Shown in pieces: positions 32,713 through 42,916 of a stretch of DNA of 64,000 nt; position 1 is the stretch's first letter; each line of letters starts with the position of its first letter. Made by a program: the position numbers and the translations under genes. This DNA comes from SAR92 clade bacterium H921. Its GTDB lineage: Bacteria > Pseudomonadota > Gammaproteobacteria > Pseudomonadales > Porticoccaceae. Under the pieces are notes generated by a model. The model did not search any database and had not been told where the DNA came from. It saw only the letters and a list, made by a program, of their open reading frames with translations. The stretch is from positions 78,994 through 142,993 of the forward strand of contig JAOALD010000005.1 in assembly GCA_025153755.1 (NCBI GenBank). The letters run 5' to 3'.

Positions 32713-33860
32713 CGCGGCGGTCTAATGCCGGCAACAGCGGTGACATCAAAGGTTTTTCCCTGGCGCAGTATCTTTAAATTAATGGTCTTACCTGGCATGA
32801 CATCGGCAATTTGACTGACGCTAGTTTGCCTGTCAGTCACAGGCGAGTCATTGATCCTGATAACAATATCGCGAGCCTGAATACCGACTTTATGAGACGG
32901 CCCACCCTTTGCAACGGCGCTAACCAATAAACCATTATTAACCGCAATGTTGAGTTGCTCGGATAGCCGCGGGGTGAGGGGAAATGCTTCCATTCCCAGC
33001 CAGCCTCGAATGACACGGCCATATTGAATAATGTCTTTGAGCACCTTCTCTGCAGAGTCTGCGGGAATAGCGAAGCCTATGCCTGCAGAACCTGACTGAT
33101 TGAGGCTGGCGGTATTAATGGCTAGAAGGTTGCCATAGGCATCGACCAGAGCACCGCCGGAGTTACCGGGATTAATATCAGCATCGGTCTGGATAAAGTT
33201 CTCAAAGGTGTTTAGGCCAATACCATTGCGCTGAGTGGCGCTAACAATGCCCTGGGTAACAGTTTGGCCGACCCCAAAGGGGTTGCCAATAGCTAGTACC
33301 ACATCGCCAATGCGCGCCTGAGCTGGTTCGCCAATCGAAATAGGCTGTAGATCGCTAGCGTTGATTTTTAGTACAGCTAGGTCAGTTTCAGGGTCAGTGC
33401 CAACCACCGCAGCCGCTGCGGTGCGACCATCATAAAGCAGAACTAAAATTTGATCGGCGCCATCGACAACATGATGGTTGGTCATAATAAAACCATCGGC
33501 TTGCATAATAACGCCAGAACCCAAGGAGGGTTCAATTCGCTGTTGCTGACGGTTGTACAGGCGTCCAACAAATGGATCATTTAACAGAGGCCGTTTTGTA
33601 GTTTTAGTCACAGTACGGGTGTAGATATTTACCACTGAGGGTGCCGCACGACTGACTGCAGCAGAATAAGATACTGGCCCAGCCCAGCCAGGGGCCACGT
33701 TGCTGTCGCGCAAATCGAGTGTTTCGCTTTTAGACAGACTATTGGGCTGATTGCGAAATTCAGGAAAAATCAGCATCAACACGACAGCTACAAACAGGCC
33801 GATTAAAATCGGCTTGCCCATAAATGAAATAATACTGCGAATCTGTTGGTTATTTATCAC
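32709..33860 (-). CDS. algW: DegS/AlgW-type periplasmic serine protease
   Basis: A membrane-anchored HtrA-family protease. One N-terminal helix ([16 protein letters not shown]), a trypsin-like domain with the triad H (MTNHHVVDG), D (ETDLAVLKI) and S (NPGNSGGAL), and a single C-terminal PDZ domain fit DegS/AlgW, which starts RseA/MucA cleavage on outer-membrane stress. A GTG at 33860 or the ATG at 33821 is the likelier start; a TTG/GTG-type upstream extension to 33929 lacks family similarity. In Pseudomonas algW follows hisC on the same strand; here it converges with it. Confidence 0.9.
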   Translation of the reverse strand: MINNQQIRSIISFMGKPILIGLFVAVVLMLIFPEFRNQPNSLSKSETLDLRDSNVAPGWAGPVSYSAAVSRAAPSVVNIYTRTVTKTTKRPLLNDPFVGRLYNRQQQRIEPSLGSGVIMQADGFIMTNHHVVDGADQILVLLYDGRTAAAAVVGTDPETDLAVLKINASDLQPISIGEPAQARIGDVVLAIGNPFGVGQTVTQGIVSATQRNGIGLNTFENFIQTDADINPGNSGGALVDAYGNLLAINTASLNQSGSAGIGFAIPADSAEKVLKDIIQYGRVIRGWLGMEAFPLTPRLSEQLNIAVNNGLLVSAVAKGGPSHKVGIQARDIVIRINDSPVTDRQTSVSQIADVMPGKTINLKILRQGKTFDVTAVAGIRPPR

Positions 33861-33941
33861 GCCAGTTTCCCATTGCACTGGGCAGATTATGGCACAACTT
33901 ACAACCCAGCCGCTCAGTTGTTGTGGCAACAGTCATAAATG

Positions 33942-34247
33942 TCACTGGCGCAATAAATTGGATAGTTTGGGGTTGGGCTTTTTAGCCTTGCGAAACAGCA
34001 ACACAACATGGCCGATGGACTGCACAATCTCTGCGTTATGGTTGCCGCATATGCCCTCGATAACGGCCTTTTTGGCATCGCGATCACCAACGGCCAGCTT
34101 AACTTTGATCAACTCATGATCAGTTAGCGCGCGCTCGACCTCAGCCGTTACGGTTTCAGTTAAGCCTTTGCCGGCAATAGTCACTACGGGTTTGAGATTA
34201 TGACCCAATCGACGTAAATGTTTTTTATCTTCGTTAGAAGTTGTCAT
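33942..34247 (-). CDS. yhbY: CRM-domain RNA-binding protein YhbY
   Basis: A 101-residue CRM-fold protein with the family GxxG-type loop (VTIAGKGLTETV near residue 18-29) that associates with pre-50S ribosomes. It diverges from rlmE across 49 bases, the conserved yhbY/rlmE arrangement. Confidence 0.93.
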   Translation of the reverse strand: MTTSNEDKKHLRRLGHNLKPVVTIAGKGLTETVTAEVERALTDHELIKVKLAVGDRDAKKAVIEGICGNHNAEIVQSIGHVVLLFRKAKKPNPKLSNLLRQ

Positions 34248-34296
34248 AATGCCCAGCTCTTAAGTGTAAGCTGGCCATTCTAACGAAAACATTCTC

Positions 34297-34917
34297 ATGG
34301 CGAAATCTAAAAATCGTGATTGGATCAAACAGCATCTCAATGATCCCTACGTCAAACAGTCACAAAAGGACGGTTATCGTTCTCGTGCCAGTTATAAACT
34401 CCTCGAAATTATTGAAAAAGAGCGCATGATCCGCCAGGGCATGACGGTCGTAGATTTAGGATCAGCTCCAGGGGGTTGGTCGCAGGTCGCGGCGAGAATG
34501 GTCGGCCATGAGGGTAGAGTCCACGCGCTCGACATACTGCCGATGGACCAGATTGCCGGAGTAGATTTCATTCAAGGTGACTTTACTGAACAGGCTATTT
34601 TTGAACAGTTGGTCGAACTTATCGGGAATCGTCCCGTAGACCTTGTAATTTCAGATATGGCCCCCAACTTAACAGGAGCAAAGGCAGTAGATCAGCCCGC
34701 CATGATGTATCTGGCAGAATTAGGCATCGATCTAGCCTGTCAGGTGGTGAAGCCCGAAGGGGTGTTTATTGCTAAGTTGTTTCAGGGAGAAGGTTTTGAC
34801 GAGTTTGTGCGTCATGTCAGAACGTTGTTTAATAGTGTCAGTATGAAGAAACCAGATGCTTCCAGAGCTAAGTCTCGGGAGGTGTATCTGGTAGCCAAGG
34901 GCCTAAAGGCCAATTAA
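34297..34917 (+). CDS. rlmE: 23S rRNA 2'-O-methyltransferase RlmE (FtsJ/RrmJ)
   Basis: A 206-residue SAM-dependent methyltransferase that modifies U2552 in the 23S A-loop. The start has the family [16 protein letters not shown], motif I is [16 protein letters not shown], and the K-D-K-E catalytic residues are represented by K in [10 protein letters not shown] in VISDMAPN, K in [10 protein letters not shown] and E in [10 protein letters not shown]. It is followed by ftsH after 12 bases. Confidence 0.96.
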   Translation: MAKSKNRDWIKQHLNDPYVKQSQKDGYRSRASYKLLEIIEKERMIRQGMTVVDLGSAPGGWSQVAARMVGHEGRVHALDILPMDQIAGVDFIQGDFTEQAIFEQLVELIGNRPVDLVISDMAPNLTGAKAVDQPAMMYLAELGIDLACQVVKPEGVFIAKLFQGEGFDEFVRHVRTLFNSVSMKKPDASRAKSREVYLVAKGLKAN

Positions 34918-34929
34918 GAGGACAAAACT

Positions 34930-36846
34930 TTGAACGATTTGGCAAAAAATTTGATTGTATGGCTAATTCTGGCCGCGATCCTGATGTCGGTTTTTAATAG
35001 CTTTGCGCCGCCGCCTGAAGACAAGAGCGTCGATTATTCTGAATTTATAATGGACGTGCAAAACGAGCGTGTTACCAGCGTCTCCATTGATGGTCTTATT
35101 ATCTCAGGTGAGAGACGGGACGGCACTTCGTTTAGAACGGTGCGACCCAATGTGCAGGACCCCGGCCTAATGGATGATCTGATCAATAATAATGTTAAAG
35201 TTATTGGTAAGGAGCCAGAAACTCCAAGTCTGCTATCCCAGTTGCTAGTAGCTGCGTTCCCAATCCTGCTGATTCTGGCGATCTTTGTGTTCTTTATGCG
35301 TCAGATGCAGGGCGGTGGTGGAGGCAAAGGCGGCCCCATGAGCTTTGGAAAGAGCAAGGCGAAACTGCTGACCGGTGATCAAATTAAAACGACTTTCGCC
35401 GATGTGGCCGGTGTAGATGAAGCCAAAGAAGACGTGGCCGAGTTGGTAGAGTTTCTCAGCGAGCCTAGCAAATTTCAGCGGCTCGGTGGTCGCATTCCCA
35501 AGGGTGTATTAATGGTAGGCCCCCCGGGTACGGGTAAAACATTGCTGGCCAAGGCTATTGCCGGTGAGGCCAAGGTCCCATTTTTCTCTATTTCGGGCTC
35601 TGACTTTGTTGAAATGTTTGTGGGGGTGGGCGCGTCCCGTGTGCGCGACATGTTCGAGCAGGCTAAAAAACAGGCTCCCTGCATAATCTTTATCGATGAA
35701 ATTGACGCGGTGGGACGCCATCGCGGTGGTGGCTACGGCGGCGGAAATGACGAGCGCGAGCAGACGCTGAACCAGTTGTTGGTTGAAATGGACGGCTTTG
35801 AGGGCACCGAAGGCGTTATTGTTATTGCTGCAACTAACCGTCCCGATGTGTTGGATAAAGCTCTGTTGCGACCGGGCCGCTTCGATCGGCAGGTCTATGT
35901 AAGCCTGCCCGATATTCGTGGACGAGAACAAATTCTCAAGGTGCATGCGCGGAAGGTTCCCCTCGATGAATCTGTTGAGTTAGGGATTTTGGCGCGGGGT
36001 ACCCCAGGATTTTCTGGTGCCGATCTGGCCAATTTGGTTAACGAAGCAGCTCTGTTTTCAGCCCGAGCCAATCGCCGTACAGTGACCATGGAAGAGTTTG
36101 AGAACGCCCGAGATAAAATTATGATGGGAGCCGAGCGGCGCTCTATGGTGATGTCAGAAAAAGAAAAGACTAACACTGCTTATCACGAAGCGGGCCACGC
36201 CATTATCGGCCGGCTGGTACCAGAACATGACCCTGTTCACAAAGTAACTATTATTCCGCGCGGCCGAGCACTGGGAGTTACCCAGTATTTGCCAGAAGAA
36301 GATCGCTATAGTCTGAATCGTCGTCAGATCACCAGTCAGCTTTGCAGCCTGTTTGGTGGGCGCATTGCTGAAGAATTGGTGGGTGGTATTGACGGTGTTA
36401 CCACCGGCGCATCCAACGATATTGAGCGTGCCACCCAGATGGCTCGGAATATGGTGACCAAGTGGGGCCTCAACGAGAAAATGGGACCGATTTTGTACGG
36501 TGAAGACGAGTCTCAGGCGCCCGGCGGCGGCAACACACATTACTCCGAGGATACCTCGCGGGAAATTGACCAAGAAGTTCGTCGCATTCTGAATGACGCT
36601 TACAGTAATGCGAAGCAACTGTTAGAAGATAACCGCGATATTCTTGAAGCTATGAAAGACGCTTTGATGGAATACGAAACTATCGACGCCGATCAGGTTG
36701 ATGATCTGATGAACAGAATCAAGGTGCGTCCGCCCCATCAGTGGGACGACAATGACTTTGGTAATAGTTCCGGTGGAAGTTCAACGACTATCGACCATGC
36801 AGAAGATAAGAATGATTCGATCGGTGGTCCAGTCGAGGACGTCTAA
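34930..36846 (+). CDS. ftsH: ATP-dependent zinc metalloprotease FtsH
   Basis: A 638-residue membrane-anchored AAA+ protease that degrades LpxC, sigma-32 and damaged membrane proteins. Two N-terminal helices (about residues 5-24 and 97-118), Walker A (GPPGTGKT), Walker B ([11 protein letters not shown]), the second region of homology (RPGRFDRQV) and the zinc motif HEAGH are all visible. The start is a TTG at 34930, preceded by AGAGGA at 34917-34922. Confidence 0.97.
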   Translation: MNDLAKNLIVWLILAAILMSVFNSFAPPPEDKSVDYSEFIMDVQNERVTSVSIDGLIISGERRDGTSFRTVRPNVQDPGLMDDLINNNVKVIGKEPETPSLLSQLLVAAFPILLILAIFVFFMRQMQGGGGGKGGPMSFGKSKAKLLTGDQIKTTFADVAGVDEAKEDVAELVEFLSEPSKFQRLGGRIPKGVLMVGPPGTGKTLLAKAIAGEAKVPFFSISGSDFVEMFVGVGASRVRDMFEQAKKQAPCIIFIDEIDAVGRHRGGGYGGGNDEREQTLNQLLVEMDGFEGTEGVIVIAATNRPDVLDKALLRPGRFDRQVYVSLPDIRGREQILKVHARKVPLDESVELGILARGTPGFSGADLANLVNEAALFSARANRRTVTMEEFENARDKIMMGAERRSMVMSEKEKTNTAYHEAGHAIIGRLVPEHDPVHKVTIIPRGRALGVTQYLPEEDRYSLNRRQITSQLCSLFGGRIAEELVGGIDGVTTGASNDIERATQMARNMVTKWGLNEKMGPILYGEDESQAPGGGNTHYSEDTSREIDQEVRRILNDAYSNAKQLLEDNRDILEAMKDALMEYETIDADQVDDLMNRIKVRPPHQWDDNDFGNSSGGSSTTIDHAEDKNDSIGGPVEDV

Positions 36847-36864
36847 CTCTCCATTGAACTATTA

Positions 36865-36903
36865 AAAGACCTCGGGGCCCAAAGAGCTTCGAGGTTTTTT
36901 TAT
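36865..36903 (+). terminator. Rho-independent terminator after ftsH
   Basis: A 6-bp stem (ACCTCG with CGAGGT) encloses a GC-rich loop and is followed by seven T residues. It lies about 20 bases after the ftsH stop and just before folP, so rlmE-ftsH and folP-glmM may be partly separate units. Confidence 0.8.
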
Positions 36904-36919
36904 ATCTAAGGGTATCGTT

Positions 36920-37780
36920 ATGACCAGCTTAATCTGTGGCAATAAAATACTGGATCTAAGTAGGCCTGCCGTGATGGGAATCCTAAATATCACTCCAGAC
37001 TCATTCTCTGACGGCGGCCAGCTGCATACCGGCGGGCGGATAGATCAGAGTAAAACCATGCACGCGGTCGAGGCAATGTTAGCTGGGGGTGCAGATATTA
37101 TTGATATCGGGGGAGAATCTACTCGTCCTGGTGCATCACCAATTTCAGTACAGCAAGAATTAGATCGGGTTATGCCTATACTCAATGCAGTTAAGCAGCA
37201 TTTTGATTGTCTCGTGTCTGTTGATACCAGTACCGCTGAGGTTATGAGTCAGGCCGCTGGCGCCGGCGCAAATATGCTTAACGATGTGCGTGCACTGCAG
37301 CGGGATGGAGCATTGCAGGCCGTCGCTGCATCTGGATTACCGATATGCTTAATGCATATGCAAAATCAGCCAGATTCCATGCAGGACAACCCAGATTACA
37401 AAGATGTGGTTGGCGAGGTGTTGGCATTTTTAGCGCAACGTAAAAAAGACTGTCTAGCTGCTGGCATTAAAGCCGACCAGATAATACTAGATCCAGGCTT
37501 TGGCTTTGGTAAAACCTTGGAGCATAACTTGACTCTGTTTAAAGCCCTTGATCAATTTTCTGCTACTGGCCATTCGGTGTTGGTTGGGGTTTCCCGCAAA
37601 AGCATGATTGGTCAGATGTTAGACTGTGAAGTAGATCAAAGGCTAATTGGAAGTGTTACTATGGCGGTTTTGGCCGCTCAGCAGATAGCCGTAGGGAAGG
37701 GCGGGTTGATACTCAGAGTACATGACGTACCCGAAACAGTTCAGGCATTGCGAGTCTGGCGAAACAGCACAAATATTTAA
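36920..37780 (+). CDS. folP: Dihydropteroate synthase FolP
   Basis: A 286-residue TIM-barrel enzyme joining p-aminobenzoate to dihydropterin pyrophosphate in folate synthesis; the sulfonamide target. Signatures MGILNITPDSFSDGG (N-terminal) and DIGGESTRPGA, plus DPGFGFGKT, are intact. Order ftsH-folP-glmM is conserved in gammaproteobacteria. Confidence 0.97.
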   Translation: MTSLICGNKILDLSRPAVMGILNITPDSFSDGGQLHTGGRIDQSKTMHAVEAMLAGGADIIDIGGESTRPGASPISVQQELDRVMPILNAVKQHFDCLVSVDTSTAEVMSQAAGAGANMLNDVRALQRDGALQAVAASGLPICLMHMQNQPDSMQDNPDYKDVVGEVLAFLAQRKKDCLAAGIKADQIILDPGFGFGKTLEHNLTLFKALDQFSATGHSVLVGVSRKSMIGQMLDCEVDQRLIGSVTMAVLAAQQIAVGKGGLILRVHDVPETVQALRVWRNSTNI

Positions 37781-37795
37781 GGACGATAAAAACAA

Positions 37796-39139
37796 ATGAG
37801 CAGAAAGTATTTTGGCACAGATGGCATTCGTGGCAGGGTTGGAGAGCATCCAGTTACCGCTGACTTCATGCTTAAACTTGGCTGGGCCGCAGGGCAGGTT
37901 CTAACCCGTCATGCCAAGAGCAAGAAACGAGTGCTGATTGGCAAGGACACCAGAGTTTCTGGTTATATGTTTGAGTCTGCCCTTGAGGCAGGTTTGATCG
38001 CTGCTGGCGTTGATGTAGATATGCTTGGGCCCATGCCTACTCCGGCCATCGCCTACCTCACCAGAGCTTTTCGCGCCTCGGCAGGCATTGTTATTAGCGC
38101 TTCCCACAATCCAGTAGAAGACAATGGTATCAAGTTCTTTGCTGCTGATGGTTACAAATTACCTGATGACATAGAGTTAGAAATTGAGGCCCTAATGGAT
38201 CAGCCCCTGGTTACCAACGGATCATTTAGTTTGGGTAAGGCTCGTCGTATCACTGACGCTACGGGGCGTTATATTGAATTTTGTAAGGGCACACTGCCAC
38301 CGGGCTTTAGCCTCAGTGGTCTGAGAGTCGCACTGGATTGTGCCAACGGTGCCACCTATAACGCCGCACCAAAAGTCTTTAAAGAGCTCGGTGCCCAAAC
38401 CATAACCATGGGTAATGCGCCCAATGGATTTAATATTAATGATCAGTGCGGATCGACCCATATGGCGGGTTTACAAGCACTGGTGCTAGAGGAAAAGGCA
38501 GACTTTGGTGTTGCCCTTGATGGCGATGGCGATCGTGTGCTGCTGGTCGATGAGCATGGAGAAATAGTTGACGGTGATGAGCTTATTTATATTATTGCCC
38601 AGTATCGCCAGGGGTCTGGTCAGGGCTGCAGCGGTGTTGCGGGCACCCTTATGAGTAACCTTGGCCTCGAACTAGCGCTCAATGAGATGAATATACCTTT
38701 TACCCGCACCAAAGTTGGTGATCGCTATGTGGTTGAGGCACTCAATAGCAATGGTTGGACTTTGGGGGGTGAAGCCTCTGGACATGTATTGTGCGGTGAC
38801 CTCAATACCACTGGAGACGGCATAGTAGCAGCGCTACAGGTTATTTTAGCAGTCTCTGAAAGCGGTAAAACTCTGTCCCAATTAAAAGCCGGCATGAGTA
38901 AATTCCCCCAAACGATGATTAACGTGCGTCTGGCAAAAAAGATCGATATCAGTAACAACCAGGTCATTAACCAAGCTGTGGCAGATGCTGAGCAAAAGCT
39001 CGATGGCCGCGGTCGGGTTTTATTACGGCCCTCTGGTACCGAGCCATTGATTAGGGTCATGGTAGAAGGTGAGGATCAGATCTTAGTAGACCAGTTGGTT
39101 GCTGATATAGCCAAAATAGTTAAACAGCAGGTAGGTTAA
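37796..39139 (+). CDS. glmM: Phosphoglucosamine mutase GlmM
   Basis: A 447-residue phosphohexomutase interconverting glucosamine-6-P and glucosamine-1-P for UDP-GlcNAc. The active-site phosphoserine lies in [16 protein letters not shown] (about residue 102), the Mg2+ loop is [11 protein letters not shown], and the sugar-binding loop is GGEASGH. It lies 15 bases downstream of folP. Confidence 0.97.
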   Translation: MSRKYFGTDGIRGRVGEHPVTADFMLKLGWAAGQVLTRHAKSKKRVLIGKDTRVSGYMFESALEAGLIAAGVDVDMLGPMPTPAIAYLTRAFRASAGIVISASHNPVEDNGIKFFAADGYKLPDDIELEIEALMDQPLVTNGSFSLGKARRITDATGRYIEFCKGTLPPGFSLSGLRVALDCANGATYNAAPKVFKELGAQTITMGNAPNGFNINDQCGSTHMAGLQALVLEEKADFGVALDGDGDRVLLVDEHGEIVDGDELIYIIAQYRQGSGQGCSGVAGTLMSNLGLELALNEMNIPFTRTKVGDRYVVEALNSNGWTLGGEASGHVLCGDLNTTGDGIVAALQVILAVSESGKTLSQLKAGMSKFPQTMINVRLAKKIDISNNQVINQAVADAEQKLDGRGRVLLRPSGTEPLIRVMVEGEDQILVDQLVADIAKIVKQQVG

Positions 39140-39252
39140 GCCTTTGTCGAAGGAAAAGCGCGTTTCCCAGTTGTATATTCTCGGTTTGTCGGGTAGGATT
39201 TGCGCCCTTTTGCAAGGCTGCACCCAGAGAGCTAAAACGAGGGTTGGACAGG

Positions 39253-39993
39253 ATGACTAAACCACTAGTGGCAGGCAATTGGAAAATGCACGGCAATATT
39301 GAGCAAGCCAGTAGTCTAGCCTCTCAGTTAGCCGCGAATTGGAATGACCTGCAGGCTGTTGAGATGGTCGTATTCCCGCCCTTTGTACACCTCAGCACAG
39401 TCAAAGAGGCACTAGCCAATAGCGCGGTTGCCCTAGGTGCACAAAATATATCGCAGCATGAAGGCGGTGCATACACGGGGGAGATATCCGGTGCAATGTT
39501 GGTCGAACAGGGCTGTCAGTACGTTCTGGTTGGACATTCAGAGCGACGCGAACTGTTCGGTGAAAACAACGTAACAGTCGCAGAAAAATTTAAAGCTGCA
39601 CAGAAAGTCGGATTAGTACCTATTCTCTGTGTTGGCGAGTCACTTCAGGAGCGTCGGCAAGGGCAGACGCTAGCAGTGGTAAGTTCGCAAATATCCGCAG
39701 TGATTGACTGTGTTGGTTTGCGCAACGTAAGTCGGGCAGTGATTGCCTATGAGCCAGTATGGGCCATAGGGACAGGCGAGGTGGCTAGCCCGCAACAGGC
39801 GCAACAGGTGCACAGTGCAATAAGAACCCAGTTGGGTAATATCGGTGCAGATACTCGATTGCTTTATGGTGGCAGTGTTAAGTCGAGCAGCGCAGTAGAG
39901 TTATTTGCTCAACCAGACATTAACGGTGGACTGGTTGGTGGCGCCTCATTAGAGGCACATGAATTTTTGAATATAGTGAAACTGGCAGAATAG
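39253..39993 (+). CDS. tpiA: Triosephosphate isomerase TpiA
   Basis: A 246-residue TIM. NWKMHG carries the active-site lysine, VGHSERRE the histidine and AYEPVWAIGTG the glutamate. The ATG at 39253 gives the standard start (MTKPLVAGNWKM); a TTG at 39244 adds three residues. Followed by secG after 13 bases. Confidence 0.97.
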   Translation: MTKPLVAGNWKMHGNIEQASSLASQLAANWNDLQAVEMVVFPPFVHLSTVKEALANSAVALGAQNISQHEGGAYTGEISGAMLVEQGCQYVLVGHSERRELFGENNVTVAEKFKAAQKVGLVPILCVGESLQERRQGQTLAVVSSQISAVIDCVGLRNVSRAVIAYEPVWAIGTGEVASPQQAQQVHSAIRTQLGNIGADTRLLYGGSVKSSSAVELFAQPDINGGLVGGASLEAHEFLNIVKLAE

Positions 39994-40006
39994 GCAGGCT
40001 GGAAAA

Positions 40007-40369
40007 ATGGAAAAATTTATCTTAATCTTTCACTTTGTTGTAGCGGTATCCCTAATTGGGCTTATCTTGCTGCAGCAAGGTAAGGGTGCAGAAGCGGGAG
40101 CCTCTTTTGGTTCCGGCGCGTCGCAAACCGTTTTTGGAAGCGGTGGTGGCTGGAATTTCTTCAGTAAGGCCACAGCATTTCTTTCAACTATCTTTTTTGT
40201 CACTAGTGTTAGCCTCGCGGTTATCGCCAAAGACAAGACTATTGTCAAAGATGTTTTGCTTCCAGAGTTGGAGACAATGTCTAGTCAGGCACTAGAAGCC
40301 ACGGACATCCCTGGTCTCGATGAGCGTGAAGAAAAACTTTCAGAAGATGTTTCTGATATACCTCAGTAA
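40007..40369 (+). CDS. secG: Preprotein translocase subunit SecG
   Basis: A 120-residue auxiliary SecYEG subunit with two helices (about residues 4-22 and 55-75) joined by the conserved GAEAGASFGSGASQTVFGSGG loop region (residues 28-47). The acidic C-terminal tail is longer than in E. coli. Order tpiA-secG-tRNA-Leu is the usual one. Confidence 0.95.
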   Translation: MEKFILIFHFVVAVSLIGLILLQQGKGAEAGASFGSGASQTVFGSGGGWNFFSKATAFLSTIFFVTSVSLAVIAKDKTIVKDVLLPELETMSSQALEATDIPGLDEREEKLSEDVSDIPQ

Positions 40370-40391
40370 GCAGTATATAGTAAGACTTTTA

Positions 40392-40476
40392 GCCCAAGTG
40401 GTGGAATTGGTAGACACGCTATCTTGAGGGGGTAGTGGCGAAAGCCGTGCCGGTTCAAGTCCGGCCTTGGGCACCA
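40392..40476 (+). tRNA. tRNA-Leu (anticodon GAG)
   Basis: An 85-base class II tRNA with an encoded CCA. The acceptor stem GCCCAAG pairs with CTTGGGC, the T-arm contains GGTTCAAGTCC, and the anticodon loop TTGAGGG gives GAG between stem halves CTATC and GGTAG. A long variable arm (TGGCGAAAGCCG region) is present. It follows secG by 22 bases and is probably cotranscribed. It marks the left edge of the accessory segment. Confidence 0.95.
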
Positions 40477-41141
40477 AATACAGTTTGCTTTGTAAGAAAA
40501 TTACTGCATCCGTCAAGCGGCAACCTTTGCCGATCTAAGAGGCGCTAGAAACCCTGGCTCCAAACAATCTAAACAGGCTGAAAACTAGCATCTGATAATT
40601 CGTGATGAGCACTTAGCCTGTGGTAAAGATATACCTGCGGCCGTCACCAGTCATTTTCTCTTGTGACTTATTTGAAATAATACTTCATAGCGATCAGTGA
40701 AAAATCCCAGACATAAATACAATGAGTTGAAGGCTTACTATTGTCGTTGTGAATGAAAAATTATAGATATCAATGGTATTCAGTTTGCATGGAGACAAAG
40801 CGCGGTCAATTCAGCGTTACAATCTATGACTCAAGTTATAATCTGTCTCTGCAATAATTGATATATGTTGTTCAGGGGATTAGTTTATCTTCACATAGGC
40901 AATACCAGCTACAACAGACAAATGACTTTAGTTTAGAATTTAAGTAGTATCTCGACATGGGATTGGCGTTGTTCAACCCTAATTAATTAGATTCAAGGCC
41001 AACAAAACCTGGGTGCCATGTGCTCATTCAGGCCAATAATAATATCCTTGGGATTAAACCTAGACCTTATCCGGTTATATTGGACTTCTTAAAGTCCCAT
41101 CAGGTCTTTTGTAAATGCCTATTTTGGCATGGGAGTAAATA
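40477..41141. other. Gene-poor segment after tRNA-Leu
   Basis: A 665-base stretch with no supportable ORF, no second tRNA and no repeat of the tRNA-Leu 3' end that I could find. It is AT-rich with frequent stops on both strands. A short inverted pair (GGACTT with AAGTCC) lies near 41083-41095, before the membrane-protein gene at 41142. It may be decayed DNA at an integration edge or may carry that gene's promoter. Confidence 0.5.
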
Positions 41142-41792
41142 ATGACCGCTAAAAAACCCCTGCTGAGCGCCCTGTCTAAAACCTTAATAATTACCTGGCT
41201 TGTTATCACAGGAAGCTGTTACTACGCGCTGATGTTCATGAATTTAGAGATGGTAACTAGTGAGTTTGGTGCGGTTGAAAACATTATGTACACAGAGCAT
41301 GGCTTTATCGAAAATCTACAGGTATTTTTGTTAAGTTTGGCCTGTGCAGGTTTTATTTATAATATTAGAAACGCTGAGGGTTATAGCCGCGACATTACAC
41401 TTTTTCTTGCATTTTTAATGGTCGCCTTTATTGTTCGAGAGCTAGGCTTAGATGCAATATCGGATACAAAATTAATATTGTTTGAAGGGGATGGCCGCTT
41501 ACTCTACGCATTACCTCTTACTGGCTTGATGTTTAAAGCGCTGTTTAATTATAAGTTTTATCTCAAGTATTTCAGTGTTTTCTTGGGAGCGCCCTCGTTT
41601 CAGTATCTGGGTTTGGCGGCAATATTGTATGGTGTTATTAGTCGTATCTTTGAGAAGAATTATATGCAGGTTACACATTCTGGGTTTTGGGAAGAATCCG
41701 CTGAGATCGCCGCCTGCTTGTTATTGTTCGCGATTGGATGTCGCATTATAGGATCGGATCTAAAGAGTATTCGAGCCAAGATTGACGGCTAA
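41142..41792 (+). CDS. Six-helix inner-membrane protein, unknown function
   Basis: A 216-residue hydrophobic protein that I do not recognise. About six membrane segments are visible (near residues 12-33, 58-76, 85-104, 118-137, 148-167 and 184-204). Acidic/polar motifs sit at membrane edges: TEHGFIENLQ after helix 1, VRELGLDA after helix 3 and FWEESAEIAA before helix 6. Repeated glutamates of this kind suggest a metal or lipid headgroup site, but this is speculation. It is flanked by noncoding DNA on both sides within the tRNA-bounded island, so it probably has its own promoter. Confidence 0.75.
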   Translation: MTAKKPLLSALSKTLIITWLVITGSCYYALMFMNLEMVTSEFGAVENIMYTEHGFIENLQVFLLSLACAGFIYNIRNAEGYSRDITLFLAFLMVAFIVRELGLDAISDTKLILFEGDGRLLYALPLTGLMFKALFNYKFYLKYFSVFLGAPSFQYLGLAAILYGVISRIFEKNYMQVTHSGFWEESAEIAACLLLFAIGCRIIGSDLKSIRAKIDG

Positions 41793-41971
41793 TCTAGCCG
41801 CGCTATTGCAGATCAGTTCGGCAAGCGGGCGAAAAGCTTTCTCGATCCGCATGTATCTCAGGCCCGCTAAAAAACCTATGGCATACGATATCTAGCTCGC
41901 CTACTACTGTGTTGAGAGAAATAGTGGCGTCAGGTTATGACAAATTATATATCTAGGTAATGCAGTTTTAT

Positions 41972-42916
41972 TTATAAGGTCTCTTTGAGAAAGGTATCGG
42001 CTCCTTCTACAATCGAATCCACAAACTCGGGCTTATAATATAAGTCAAAATGATTGGAGTCTTTGCACACCATCAGAGATTTTTTATCTGCTGGAATAGA
42101 ATCATAAAATTCCTGTAGCTTATCGGTGGAATAACCACCCTCTGCATAGGCCATGAAAAATGGTTTGTTGGTGAATTGGCTTATAAAATCAAAGGGGTTG
42201 TACTTGCCGGTCATAATGTAGCTCGCGCGATAAAAATTGCCTTTGTTTCTCCAGTTGGGCGCGAAGCCTGGTTTTCCCTCACCTCCATAGTATTGCTTCA
42301 TTCCAACTTGGGTTTCCGTTGCTGGTATTAGCGCCATCCACTTTTTAAATGGAACTATGGGTATATAGAAATAAATACCTAACATCTTGCATAAATTAAT
42401 TAATGGATTAGAAATTCCCATCATCACCTTCGCTATTACTTTGCCCCCAAACGCCTTTGGGTAATCAACATGGGAGGTAAGGTAGGGGCTGATGGCAACT
42501 GTTGCTCTAATTCTAGGGTCATTAGAGCTTGAAGCTACAGCGTGACCTGCGCCCATGCAAACTCCAGCACCAATGAGTCGAGCTGTATCTACCTGCGGCA
42601 ATGATGCTAAAAAAGTGTAGGCATTGGTATTATCTGAGATCACTGAGAAGGGATCTTCCATCTGCGGAATACCTTCGCTATCCCCAAAGCCTTTTGGATC
42701 AAAAGCGAGGGTTATGTAGCCTTTTTCGGCGAACTTTTTTGCGTATAGCCCGGCTGTTTGCTCTTTGACCCCGCTTGCCGGTCTTGTGATGACCATGGCG
42801 GGCAATTTTTGACCCTCTTTATGGGTGTCGGGAATATACAAAAGCCCAGATAAATTAACACCATCGCTCTCAAAGTTGATTTTATTCTCGCCAATTTGTA
42901 AATGCTTTGTATGCAT
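41972..42916 (-). CDS. Alpha/beta hydrolase with Cys nucleophile elbow
   Basis: A 314-residue alpha/beta hydrolase, probably cytoplasmic, of the dienelactone-hydrolase-like/X-Pro peptidase-like group (AFDPKGFGDSEG strand-loop near residues 71-82). The nucleophile elbow reads G-V-C-M-G (C120), cysteine in place of serine as in dienelactone hydrolase. A C-terminal histidine lies in KDSNHFDLYY. It stands alone on the minus strand inside the island. Substrate unknown; a thioester or lactone would suit a Cys nucleophile (inference). Confidence 0.8.
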   Translation of the reverse strand: MHTKHLQIGENKINFESDGVNLSGLLYIPDTHKEGQKLPAMVITRPASGVKEQTAGLYAKKFAEKGYITLAFDPKGFGDSEGIPQMEDPFSVISDNTNAYTFLASLPQVDTARLIGAGVCMGAGHAVASSSNDPRIRATVAISPYLTSHVDYPKAFGGKVIAKVMMGISNPLINLCKMLGIYFYIPIVPFKKWMALIPATETQVGMKQYYGGEGKPGFAPNWRNKGNFYRASYIMTGKYNPFDFISQFTNKPFFMAYAEGGYSTDKLQEFYDSIPADKKSLMVCKDSNHFDLYYKPEFVDSIVEGADTFLKETL

